A stretch of DNA of 10,155 nucleotides from an uncultured Phycisphaerae bacterium (GTDB lineage Bacteria; Planctomycetota; Phycisphaerae; Sedimentisphaerales; Anaerohalosphaeraceae). Position 1 is the stretch's first letter; each line of letters starts with the position of its first letter. Position numbers and translations under genes: made by a program. Positions 1 to 6,392 of the stretch are shown here, piece after piece. The DNA lies in contig CALETL010000029.1 in assembly GCA_937920485.1 (NCBI GenBank), positions 1 to 10,155 of the forward strand, given 5' to 3'. The notes beneath the pieces are model-generated. The model had not been told where the DNA came from. It searched no databases and worked only from the letters and a program-made list of their open reading frames with translations.

Positions 1-79
1 AGAACGCAGTTGTGCGTTTGCCACCAAGATCGCGGGTTACGTTGTCCAGAAAAGTAAGCTGATTGGTTTTGCGTTCCAT
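1..79 (-). CDS. 5' end of an unidentified leftward gene (partial)
   Basis: Reading the minus strand from an ATG at 79-77 gives 26 codons with no stop before the window edge, beginning MERKTNQLTFLDNVTRDLGG. A GGAGG ribosome-binding site (CCTCC at 87-91 on the + strand) lies 7 bases upstream of the ATG, and a promoter candidate lies further upstream, so this is very likely a real gene start. The fragment is too short for a family assignment. The hydrophilic N-terminus with the pattern K-x-N-Q-L-T-F is reminiscent of some IS5-type transposases, but that is a weak impression only. It is divergently oriented from the sigma factor gene. Confidence 0.6.
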   Translation of the reverse strand, partial: MERKTNQLTFLDNVTRDLGGKRTTAF

Positions 80-100
80 AAAATAGCCTCCGTGCTTGAG

Positions 101-146
101 TAATGTCAATTCAAACGACATTATAATCAAAGCACCGAGTAATGTC
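101..146. repeat. three copies of the heptamer TAATGTC, two of them as an inverted repeat
   Basis: TAATGTC occurs at 101-107 and 140-146, and its exact reverse complement GACATTA at 117-123. The first two form an inverted repeat with a 9-base spacer covering the -10 box and probable start site of the leftward promoter. The third copy touches its -35 box. The direct copies extend to the 10-mer GAGTAATGTC (98-107 and 137-146). This arrangement is typical of a repressor or autoregulator operator. No regulator family can be named from it. Confidence 0.5.
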
Positions 147-148
147 TT
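120..148 (-). promoter_or_regulatory. sigma-70-type promoter candidate for the leftward gene
   Basis: On the minus strand, AAGACA (148-143, 4/6 match to the -35 consensus) is followed after exactly 17 bases by a perfect TATAAT (125-120). Transcription would start near 113, leaving a leader of about 34 bases that contains the GGAGG site of the gene ending at position 1. Found by eye, not by a scored search. Confidence 0.5.
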
Positions 149-182
149 TAAAAAGTAATCAAAAATATTAGTTTTTCAGAGG

Positions 183-218
183 TCCCAAAAGTACATGTTA
201 AGATTTTGAAATTTGGGA
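183..218. repeat. inverted repeat TCCCAAA / TTTGGGA
   Basis: TCCCAAA (183-189) and TTTGGGA (212-218) are exact inverted copies separated by 22 bases, just upstream of the sigma-gene promoter candidate. It could be a pair of half-sites or chance in AT-rich DNA. No T-run follows either arm, so it is not an intrinsic terminator. Confidence 0.3.
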
Positions 219-246
219 TTCAAATTGTCCGACAATCTACTATAAT
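219..246 (+). promoter_or_regulatory. promoter candidate for the ECF sigma operon
   Basis: TTCAAA (219-224, 4/6 match to TTGACA) and a perfect TATAAT (241-246) are separated by 16 bases. Transcription would begin near 253, about 25 bases ahead of the ATG at 278. The form is that of a housekeeping promoter, so the sigma gene need not depend on its own product for basal expression. A perfect palindrome fills much of the spacer. Confidence 0.5.
224..236. promoter_or_regulatory. perfect 13-bp palindrome inside the sigma promoter spacer (operator candidate)
   Basis: ATTGTC (224-229) and GACAAT (231-236) are exact inverted arms around one central C. The site overlaps the last base of the -35 candidate and lies between it and the TATAAT box, where bound protein would block RNA polymerase. 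The arms resemble, but are not identical to, the TAATGTC heptamer in front of the divergent gene. Confidence 0.45.
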
Positions 247-277
247 ACCGAGTGTAGTGTTATAGCATGTGATTTAT

Positions 278-901
278 ATGAATAAGGATGAAACAAAACC
301 TGTTTCGGAAAAAGTATCTGATTCCGAGCTTCTTCAGCGATATCGCCAAGGCGATGAGGATGCATTTCGTGAGATTGTAACTCGTTATAAGAACTCACTT
401 TATGCGTTTCTTCGGCGGTTTGTCAGCCAGGATGATGTTGTTGAGGATGTTTTCCAGGAGACATTTTTACAGCTTTATGCCAGCCGTGACAGCTTTGATG
501 CTAACCGACCGCTTCGACCCTGGCTTTTTACCATTGCGGCGAACAAAGCCAAGGATGCATTGCGGAAAATGCAGCGGCAATCATCCATGAGCATGGGGAC
601 GATTGCGGATGCCGGTGATTTCTCACTTGACGAGGTTGTTAATATCCTGACTTCATACGAAACAACGCCTGAAGACGAGGTTTCAGCGGAAGAAACAGCC
701 CAGAGAGTAAGACAAGTTATATCGGAAATGCCCGAAAATTTGCGAGGAATTTTAATTTTAGCGTATTTTGAGCAATTTTCTTACAAACATATGGCAGAGA
801 TTCTCAGTATACCCATAGGGACGGTTAAAAGTCGGCTTCACACGGCGGTGGTGTATTTTATGAAGAAATGGAAAGCGGCGAATCGCGGAAGTATAGAATG
901 A
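278..901 (+). CDS. ECF-type RNA polymerase sigma factor (sigma-70 family)
   Basis: This 207-residue protein directs RNA polymerase to a specific promoter set. Sigma region 2 spans about residues 15-98: a D-E-D-A-F-R-E-I helix, the core-binding stretch Q-D-D-V-V-E-D-V-F-Q-E-T-F, and the RPWLFTIAANKAKDALRK segment (W82) that melts and contacts the -10 element. Region 4 spans about 147-198, with ILAYFEQFSYKHMAEILSIP followed by GTVKSRLHTAV, the helix-turn-helix that reads the -35 element. Regions 1 and 3 are absent, as is usual for the ECF group, and the length is normal. A GTG at 269 would add three residues; I prefer the ATG at 278 because the predicted transcript starts near 253. Neither start has a good Shine-Dalgarno site. 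The stop overlaps the next start as ATGA, so the partner protein is very likely its regulator. The ECF subgroup and targets cannot be named from sequence alone. Confidence 0.93.
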   Translation: MNKDETKPVSEKVSDSELLQRYRQGDEDAFREIVTRYKNSLYAFLRRFVSQDDVVEDVFQETFLQLYASRDSFDANRPLRPWLFTIAANKAKDALRKMQRQSSMSMGTIADAGDFSLDEVVNILTSYETTPEDEVSAEETAQRVRQVISEMPENLRGILILAYFEQFSYKHMAEILSIPIGTVKSRLHTAVVYFMKKWKAANRGSIE

Positions 902-2007
902 ATAAATTAACTCAGGAACAGCAACAGTTTATATTGGATTTTTATTTCCGTTGCGGAGACCAGGAAGACATCGATACGGGACGAGACCTCATTGCGTCAA
1001 ATCCTGGGGCTGCCAAGCTTTATGCTGATCTGGAAAATTCGCTGACCGATCTTGATCATATTAAGTACGAGGCGTGTCCGGATAACTTGGTTGATTTGAC
1101 CATTGCACGTCTCAAACTTGTAGCAAGTGATTCGGGTGTTTCAAATTCACGATTGCATCAATTGCTTGAAAAAGAGCAGAAATCCTCTTTGTCCCAAGGC
1201 AGCGAACCCGCTTATAAGCCACATAGCCCGGTTCCTCCCCATAATAGTAAATATTTACGCCCCATTTTTGAAGTTCTCGCGGCAGCAGCGTGTATTGTTT
1301 TAGTTGCGGGGATCCTGCTTCCCACTTTTGGCCACATGCGAGAAAAGTCCCGACAGGTGGCCTCCTGTCAGAACAATATGAAGCTTTTGGGTGCAGGACT
1401 TGCTTCCTTCGCCAATGATTACAATGACGGCATTCCGGAGGCCAAGGTAAAGGCCGGTTCTCCCTGGTGGAAAATCGGAGATCAGGGACAAAAGACACAG
1501 TCTAATACACGGTATCCTTTTATGCTGATTAAGCTTGATTATGTTGACGGCAAGGCGTTTATCTGTGAAGGAGATAAGCAAGCTCAGCCCGTCAGGTACC
1601 AATCCTCAATGACTCAGATGTATGATTTTCCTTCCCGCAATAATCTCAGCTATAGTTTTATGCTTTTTTGTGACAAAAACACCAATTCTCTGAAGCGCAG
1701 CCGGAAAATTATAGCGAGCGATCTCAATCCTGTTTTTGACCCTGTTTTCCAAAAAATTTCCTCCCAGCAAAGTGTTTATCAGAAAATGAATGAATTTGAA
1801 AAAGTTCTCCTCAATGATCAGCTAAAAAAAATGATGAGCGCCAGTCACCGCGGCCGCGGACAGAATATTCTGTACTGTGATGGTAGTGTTGAATTTGTCA
1901 AAGATCGAGTTGTCAATGGCGATGACATTTTCACTGTCCGCGGGGTCGACGCTTATACCGGCAGTGAAACTCCTGCCGGCGATAATGATGTTTTTCTCGC
2001 ACCTTAA
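898..2007 (+). CDS. membrane-bound anti-sigma-like protein with a pseudopilin (DUF1559-like) extracytoplasmic domain
   Basis: The protein has 369 residues. The start at 898 is chosen because its ATG overlaps the sigma stop (ATGA) and GGAAG (887-891) lies 6 bases upstream; an in-frame ATG at 868 lies inside the sigma gene. Residues 1-80 are soluble and helical, with ACPDNLVDLTIARL near the end, resembling zinc-less anti-sigma segments; no HxxxCxxC motif is present. A Pro/Ser-rich linker precedes one membrane helix (122-144). From residue 124 onward, F-E-V-L followed by AGILLP, REKSRQVASCQNNMKLLG and a DYNDGIP segment matches the first helix and following region of planctomycete and verrucomicrobial pseudopilins. 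Near the C-terminus H317...D328-G329 resembles the H-X9-DG motif of those proteins, here with ten intervening residues. The prepilin peptidase site (G|F) is missing. I infer that it holds the sigma factor at the membrane and senses an envelope signal. It could instead be a structural protein merely co-transcribed with the sigma gene. Confidence 0.75.
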   Translation: MNKLTQEQQQFILDFYFRCGDQEDIDTGRDLIASNPGAAKLYADLENSLTDLDHIKYEACPDNLVDLTIARLKLVASDSGVSNSRLHQLLEKEQKSSLSQGSEPAYKPHSPVPPHNSKYLRPIFEVLAAAACIVLVAGILLPTFGHMREKSRQVASCQNNMKLLGAGLASFANDYNDGIPEAKVKAGSPWWKIGDQGQKTQSNTRYPFMLIKLDYVDGKAFICEGDKQAQPVRYQSSMTQMYDFPSRNNLSYSFMLFCDKNTNSLKRSRKIIASDLNPVFDPVFQKISSQQSVYQKMNEFEKVLLNDQLKKMMSASHRGRGQNILYCDGSVEFVKDRVVNGDDIFTVRGVDAYTGSETPAGDNDVFLAP

Positions 2008-2107
2008 TTCAATCCTTATGATTTCAGTGGGTTTAATCAGATTTTCGAATTGTGGTCTGTTGTGATGAGACAGGTGAAAAACTTACTGATATTGATTTTC
2101 CCGACCC

Positions 2108-2136
2108 TTGCAATAACGGATCGTTTGGGTTATAAG
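2108..2136 (+). promoter_or_regulatory. promoter candidate for prfB
   Basis: TTGCAA (2108-2113, 4/6 match) and TATAAG (2131-2136, 5/6 match) are separated by exactly 17 bases. Transcription would begin near 2143, giving a leader of about 58 bases. It lies in the 193-base gap after the anti-sigma gene. The rest of that gap (2008-2107) shows no gene and no convincing terminator hairpin. Confidence 0.45.
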
Positions 2137-2144
2137 TACTTTAA

Positions 2145-2211
2145 AATATGGAATTAACCGGTTTAATCGACAACAGTTATAGATAACAGAGAAAAGGAAT
2201 ATGGAATTAAC
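2145..2211 (+). repeat. 14-bp direct repeat duplicating the prfB start
   Basis: AATATGGAATTAAC occurs at 2145-2158 and again, identically, at 2198-2211, where it contains the prfB initiation codon and codons 2-3. The copies are 53 bases apart, and the upstream one falls immediately after the predicted transcription start. It may be a short duplication or a leader element. Confidence 0.6.
2148..2186 (+). CDS. possible 12-codon upstream ORF in the prfB leader
   Basis: The upstream copy of the direct repeat supplies an ATG that reads MELTGLIDNSYR and ends at TAA (2184-2186), 14 bases before the prfB ATG. Its first four residues are those of RF2 because of the duplication. There is no Shine-Dalgarno site in front of it, and with transcription from about 2143 it would be nearly leaderless. 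It could be a regulatory mini-ORF or a by-product of the duplication. Confidence 0.2.
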   Translation: MELTGLIDNSYR

Positions 2212-3317
2212 AGAACTTCGTACATCCATCAAGCAGCTTGAGGCCCGGATTACACAGGTCCGGGACTGGCTTTGACTTCCCATCCAAAGTTGAAATTCGT
2301 GACGGACTTGAACAGCAAATGGCTCAGTCGGATTTCTGGGACAATCCCAAAGCGGCCAAAAGTGTTGTAACCCGTCTTAGTGCAATTAATTCCCTCATTA
2401 ATCCGGTTCAGGAGGTTGGTCGCTCTGTACGGGATTTACAGGAATTGTTCGAACTGGCAATTGAGGAGAGCGATAATGAGACGCTGGCTTCTGTCCAGGA
2501 AGACATTGCCCAACTTGGTCAGCAGTGTGACAGGATCGAAGTGGCGGGGATGCTCAGCGGACCGGATGATATGAGACCGTGCTTTTTCAGTATTCACGCG
2601 GGGGCGGGAGGAACCGAAAGCTGTGATTGGGCCAACATGCTGTTGCGGATGTATACTCGGTACTTTGAGGACAATAAATTCAGCTACGAAGAACTTGACC
2701 TAACACCCGGCGAGGAAGCGGGCGTTCGATCCATCACATTGCGTGTAGAAGGACCATTCGCCTTTGGTAAACTATCCTGTGAGACAGGGGTCCATCGATT
2801 GGTACGGATCAGTCCGTTTGATTCACAAGGCCGACGGCATACCAGTTTTGCCGCGGTTGATGTCATGCCGGATTTTGAAAATGATATTGAAATTGAAATT
2901 AATGAGGATGAAATCCGGATTGATTACTATCGGGCCAGCGGTGCCGGGGGACAGCATGTCAATAAAACCAGTTCTGCCGTACGGATTACTCATGAGCCGA
3001 CCGGGATTGTAGTGCAATGTCAGAATGATCGCAGCCAGCACAAAAACAAGGCCGAGGCCATGAAAATGCTGCAAGGGCGGTTATATATGCTGGAACAGCA
3101 AAAGCGGGATGCGGAACTGGCCAAGCTTTACAGCAATAAAGGTGAAATTGCCTGGGGTAACCAGATTCGAAGCTATGTGCTGCAACCCTATCAAATGATT
3201 AAAGATCACCGAACCGATTATCAGAGCGGCAATGTGCAGGCCGTGCTGGATGGTGATATTGAGTCGTTCATTGAAAGCTATCTTCGCTTTCGCGCACAGA
3301 AAAAACACAGTACTTAG
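2201..3317 (+). CDS. prfB: peptide chain release factor 2 (RF2), expressed by programmed +1 frameshift
   Basis: RF2 recognises UGA and UAA and releases the finished peptide on the ribosome. The gene starts at ATG 2201 with an AAGGA-type site just upstream and reads 24 codons to an in-frame TGA (2273-2275). After a +1 shift it continues from GAC at 2274 to TAG at 3315-3317, giving 371 residues (E. coli RF2 has 365). The coding join is 2201-2272 plus 2274-3317. S204-P205-F206 is the tripeptide anticodon of RF2 (RF1 has PxT). G249-G250-Q251 is the catalytic GGQ loop, in the context RASGAGGQHVNKTSSAVR. The residue matching E. coli K-12 Thr246 is Ala, as in most bacteria. An automatic call starting at 2238 or later would lose the true N-terminus. 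Translation is expected to be autoregulated, since low RF2 lengthens the pause at UGA and favours the shift. The aminopeptidase gene follows after 17 bases. Confidence 0.97.
2262..2276 (+). promoter_or_regulatory. programmed +1 ribosomal frameshift site of prfB
   Basis: The slippery sequence CTT-TGA-C is at 2270-2276, at codons 24-25, matching the classical prfB site. Peptidyl-tRNA-Leu slips from CUU to UUU and decoding resumes at GAC. The usual Shine-Dalgarno-like stimulator (AGGGGG three bases before CUU in E. coli) is here only GGGA (2262-2265), four bases before CTT, and the preceding codon is TGG instead of TAT. Confidence 0.93.
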
Positions 3318-3334
3318 GGAAAGGCGAGAGATTC

Positions 3335-4861
3335 ATGGCAAAGCAACTGATTAATATTAGTGTGAAAGTACAGAAAGCGGATATATTCACAGGTGCTGGC
3401 GATCTGCTTGCGGTGGGTGTGTTTGAAGATATGCCGATTCACTCGCTGATCAAACAGTTGGACAAACAATTGGGCGGCGACATTGAGAAAGTTCAAAAGC
3501 TTGGCGATTTTGAGGCCAAAGCGGGCAGTACATGCCTTTTGTATTCCGCCGGAAAAATTAAGATCGCTCGGATATTGTTGGTGGGATTGGGTAAACGCAA
3601 AGACCTCAAAACAGAGACTGTACGCCAAGCTGCTGCTATGGTGGCTTCAAAGGCAGTTGATCTTAAGGCCAAAACAGTATTACTTTCATTGCATAATGAT
3701 ATTCCCGGATCAGTCAAGCTCAATACACAGCAACTTGGACAGATTCTGGCCGAAAGTGCCTGCTTTGGGGCATATCGCTATGATGAGTTTATAACGGATA
3801 AAAAAAGCAAACGTCCCACAAGCTTAACAGCAATAATTATTGATTCTGATTCTAAAAAGATTTTACAACTGCGAAAAGGCGTTGCTGCCGGAATAATTAC
3901 CGGACAGGCACAGAATTTTGCTCGAACGATTGCCAATCGCCCGACAAATGTGATCAATCCGGTGACACTGGCTGCAGAAGCGAGGAAACTTGCGCAGGGT
4001 ATTTCGGGTTTACGGTGTACCATATTGGATGAAAAGCAGCTCAAAGCCAAAAAAATGGGCGGCATCTTAGCGGTCGGCCAGGGTTCAGCAACTCCTTCTC
4101 GATTGATTGTGTTGCAATATACACCGCCCGGAGCGTCTAAAAATGCTCCGGCGATAGGGCTGGTTGGCAAGGCGGTAACCTTTGATTCCGGCGGTATTAG
4201 CTTAAAGCCCGGAGCAGGGATGCATGAAATGAAATTCGATAAATCCGGCGGGATTGCGGTACTCGGAGCGATGCAGGCGATTGCGCATCTGAAACCGAAG
4301 ACCAAAGTCTATGGTTTGATTCCGTCAGCCGAAAATATGCCCGGTACAGGCAGCTATCGGCCGGGAGATATTGTTACGACTTACAGCGGCAAGACGGTTG
4401 AGATTCAAAATACCGATGCCGAAGGGCGGATGATTCTGTGTGACGCGATTGCACACGCTGAAAAACTCGGGTGCAAGACGATAGTTGATATTGCAACACT
4501 AACCGGTGCGTGTGTTGTTGCATTGGGGCAAAAGCGAGCCGGCTTAATGGGCAATAATGATAAGCTGATCGAACAGTTAAAGTCTGCATCAAATAAGACA
4601 GGTGAACGAGTTTGGCCGCTTCCCTGCGACGATGAATTTGTCGAAGAAATGAAAAGTAAAATTGCGGATTTGAAGAATGTTGGCGGAAAATGGGGCGGTG
4701 CATGCACGGCAGCGGCATTTCTGTCCCAGTTTGTCGAAAAAGCTAAATGGGCGCATGTTGATATGGCAGGTGTCGGTGTTTGGGGAGCAGATAAAAATGA
4801 CGCTCCGGGTTCAATTGGCTTTGGTGTACGGTTGTTGACGGCTTTTGTATTGAGTCGTTAA
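3335..4861 (+). CDS. pepA: leucyl aminopeptidase, M17 family (cytosol aminopeptidase)
   Basis: This 508-residue enzyme is a two-metal aminopeptidase that removes N-terminal residues, preferentially leucine, from peptides in the cytoplasm; the family is usually hexameric. Residues 1 to about 180 form the variable N-terminal domain. The C-terminal catalytic domain has every expected ligand: K279 and D284 in VGKAVTFDSGG, D302 in MKFDKSGG, and D361 and E363 in the signature NTDAEGR. The catalytic K291 (in SLKPG) and R365 are also present. The family signature normally reads NTDAEGRL; here Met follows Arg, a mild change. The ending GSIGFGVRLL is typical. An AAGG/GGCGAG purine stretch precedes the ATG. 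The 17-base gap from prfB suggests co-transcription. Some PepA proteins also bind DNA; nothing here shows whether this one does. Confidence 0.95.
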   Translation: MAKQLINISVKVQKADIFTGAGDLLAVGVFEDMPIHSLIKQLDKQLGGDIEKVQKLGDFEAKAGSTCLLYSAGKIKIARILLVGLGKRKDLKTETVRQAAAMVASKAVDLKAKTVLLSLHNDIPGSVKLNTQQLGQILAESACFGAYRYDEFITDKKSKRPTSLTAIIIDSDSKKILQLRKGVAAGIITGQAQNFARTIANRPTNVINPVTLAAEARKLAQGISGLRCTILDEKQLKAKKMGGILAVGQGSATPSRLIVLQYTPPGASKNAPAIGLVGKAVTFDSGGISLKPGAGMHEMKFDKSGGIAVLGAMQAIAHLKPKTKVYGLIPSAENMPGTGSYRPGDIVTTYSGKTVEIQNTDAEGRMILCDAIAHAEKLGCKTIVDIATLTGACVVALGQKRAGLMGNNDKLIEQLKSASNKTGERVWPLPCDDEFVEEMKSKIADLKNVGGKWGGACTAAAFLSQFVEKAKWAHVDMAGVGVWGADKNDAPGSIGFGVRLLTAFVLSR

Positions 4862-4894
4862 AAATAAAATAGTAACGGTTAGAAGGCAAGATGA

Positions 4895-5467
4895 ATGAAA
4901 GACGTTGATATAAAACGAATTGAAAAAGCAGTTTCTGAGATTCTTGATGCGGTTGGTGAAAACCCGCAACGGGAAGGACTAAAAGACACTCCAAGCCGTG
5001 TAGCCCGAATGTATGCGGAATTGCTGGATGGAATGCGGCACGAGCCATCAGAACACCTGAGTAGTATATTTCATGAAAAATATGATGAGATCGTTCTGCT
5101 GCGGGATATTCCTTTTTACAGTGTTTGTGAACATCATCTCATGCCGTTTATCGGCAAGGCCCATCTTGCGTATTTGCCGGACGGAAAGGTATTGGGCGTC
5201 AGTAAGCTTGCCCGGATCGTGGATGCGTTTGCTCGACGACTGCAGGTTCAGGAACGGCTTACCGATCAAATCGCAGATTTTATGATGGTCAACCTCAAAC
5301 CTAAAGGTGTAGCGGTTGTACTGGAGGCCTCACATAGCTGCATGACCATTCGCGGGATCAGAAAGCCTGGCGCAATGATGGTTACCAGTTCCCTGCGTGG
5401 CATTTTCAAGAAAGATCCGCGCAGCCGTTCGGAAGTGTTAACATTAATGCATGTGGATAGAAGCTAA
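4895..5467 (+). CDS. folE: GTP cyclohydrolase I (type IA)
   Basis: The 190-residue enzyme converts GTP to 7,8-dihydroneopterin triphosphate, the first step of tetrahydrofolate and tetrahydrobiopterin synthesis and an entry to deazapurines. Its zinc ligands match the family: C78 and H81 in [10 protein letters not shown], and C149 in HSCMTIRG. The stretches [21 protein letters not shown] and [14 protein letters not shown], and the start [19 protein letters not shown], are all characteristic, and the length is that of the bacterial core enzyme. The ATG at 4895 is preferred over the one at 4891, which reaches a stop after five codons; AAGG lies 8 bases upstream. The stop shares its last base with the next start (TAATG), which argues for translational coupling to the enzyme using its product. 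The leucyl aminopeptidase ends 33 bases upstream. Confidence 0.96.
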   Translation: MKDVDIKRIEKAVSEILDAVGENPQREGLKDTPSRVARMYAELLDGMRHEPSEHLSSIFHEKYDEIVLLRDIPFYSVCEHHLMPFIGKAHLAYLPDGKVLGVSKLARIVDAFARRLQVQERLTDQIADFMMVNLKPKGVAVVLEASHSCMTIRGIRKPGAMMVTSSLRGIFKKDPRSRSEVLTLMHVDRS

Positions 5468-6279
5468 TGCACACACTGAGCCGTCAGGTTCGTTTTTCGA
5501 TCGACCCTTTTCCTGAAAAACAGGTAGTGGGATATAATTCCTATGCTTCAAAACCCTGTGTCGAAGATTTGGGTCTTTATTTTGCCTTATGGGTTGATTT
5601 GGAAAGCCAATTGAACCCCGACACCGGTTTTGTCGTAAATGTTTCGGAAATAGACAAGGTTGTTCGCCAGGGAGTTGTTCCGATCTTTATACAGGTGGTT
5701 TCGGAAGCATTTGTACGGCAGCAAACGGTTCAATTATCGGGTTTGGTTTCAATACTGAAGCAATGTTGGAAAGAAGTTCAAATAAGTTTTCAATCGAAAA
5801 GGTTGACACAACTCCGTCTGGAGTTGAACCCATTTCGATCGATTTCAATTCATACGGAGGATACCGGGATGTTCACATTCAGTGAGAAGTTTGAATTTGC
5901 CGCCATGCATCGGCTCTGGAACGATAAATTTGATGAATCAAAGAATATTGAATTATTCGGCAAGTGTGCCAATCCTGCCGGACATGGGCATAATTATATC
6001 CTGGAAGTACAGGTTCAGTGCGAAACCAGCTCACTCAATTCCGGCTGGAAAAGTGATTACCAGAAAGCCGTTAAAGAGGGCTTTTTGGATTTGGTGGACC
6101 ATAAAAACCTTAATGTGGATGTTCCTGAATTCAAATTGCTGAATCCAACAGTCGAAAATTTATCGCTTATTGCATGGCAAAAGCTGGATGGTAAGCTGAA
6201 AAACGCTAAACTATCTAAGGTGACTGTCTGGGAAAATGACCGGACATTTTGCAGTTATGCAAAGCCGCAAGAGAAGTGA
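5467..6279 (+). CDS. two-domain 6-pyruvoyl-tetrahydropterin synthase / QueD family protein
   Basis: The 270-residue protein joins two copies of the PTPS fold. The C-terminal copy (about 135-270) is complete: H148 in AAMHRLW and H173/H175 in GHGHNY are the zinc ligands, C167 in GKCANPAGHGHNY is the catalytic cysteine, and D211-H212 in LVDHKNLN and E256 in TVWEND complete the active site. Spacing C-X5-HGH is that of animal-type PTPS, whereas QueD has C-X3-HGH, so a pterin-synthase role (dihydroneopterin triphosphate to 6-pyruvoyl-tetrahydropterin) is a reasonable inference; 6-carboxytetrahydropterin synthase remains possible. The N-terminal copy (about 5-125) keeps fold features such as LNPDTGFVVNVSEIDKVVR but has no HGH or catalytic Cys/His set, so it is probably structural or regulatory. 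Translation is coupled to folE. The second domain has its own Shine-Dalgarno and ATG. No sepiapterin reductase gene is in the window. Confidence 0.88.
   Translation: MHTLSRQVRFSIDPFPEKQVVGYNSYASKPCVEDLGLYFALWVDLESQLNPDTGFVVNVSEIDKVVRQGVVPIFIQVVSEAFVRQQTVQLSGLVSILKQCWKEVQISFQSKRLTQLRLELNPFRSISIHTEDTGMFTFSEKFEFAAMHRLWNDKFDESKNIELFGKCANPAGHGHNYILEVQVQCETSSLNSGWKSDYQKAVKEGFLDLVDHKNLNVDVPEFKLLNPTVENLSLIAWQKLDGKLKNAKLSKVTVWENDRTFCSYAKPQEK
5856..5871 (+). promoter_or_regulatory. internal Shine-Dalgarno and ATG at the domain boundary of the PTPS fusion
   Basis: A perfect GGAGG (5856-5860) lies 8 bases before an in-frame ATG (5869-5871, Met135). That Met immediately precedes the first strand of the intact C-terminal PTPS domain (F-T-F-S-E-K-F-E-F). 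Initiation here would give a free-standing 136-residue enzyme, the usual size of a single-domain PTPS/QueD. It could be an active internal start or the relic of a formerly separate gene. Confidence 0.5.
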
Positions 6280-6392
6280 TTGGCATGGAAAAATAACCAA
6301 CTTAAAAACTGCGTTCAAGCAGAGTAAATATTATGAGAATTTATTCTAAACTCTTGCTAATTATGGCTTAATGAATAGCCGATAAATATATT

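Noticed and set aside
250..264. GAGTGTAG-x-GTT-x-TA shared (13/15) with 6530-6544, both shortly upstream of gene starts
   Set aside because: Only two copies and no shared position relative to a promoter; such a short match in 10 kb is plausibly chance.
2238..2273. A non-frameshifted RF2 start from a TTG at 2238
   Set aside because: It lies in the pre-shift region in the wrong frame; the ATG at 2201, the CTT-TGA-C site and the normal RF2 N-terminus show that the true product is the frameshifted one.
6336..6347. AGAAT-TT-ATTCT palindrome
   Set aside because: Short and AT-only apart from one G/C pair in AT-rich DNA, with a 2-base centre and no promoter elements around it.
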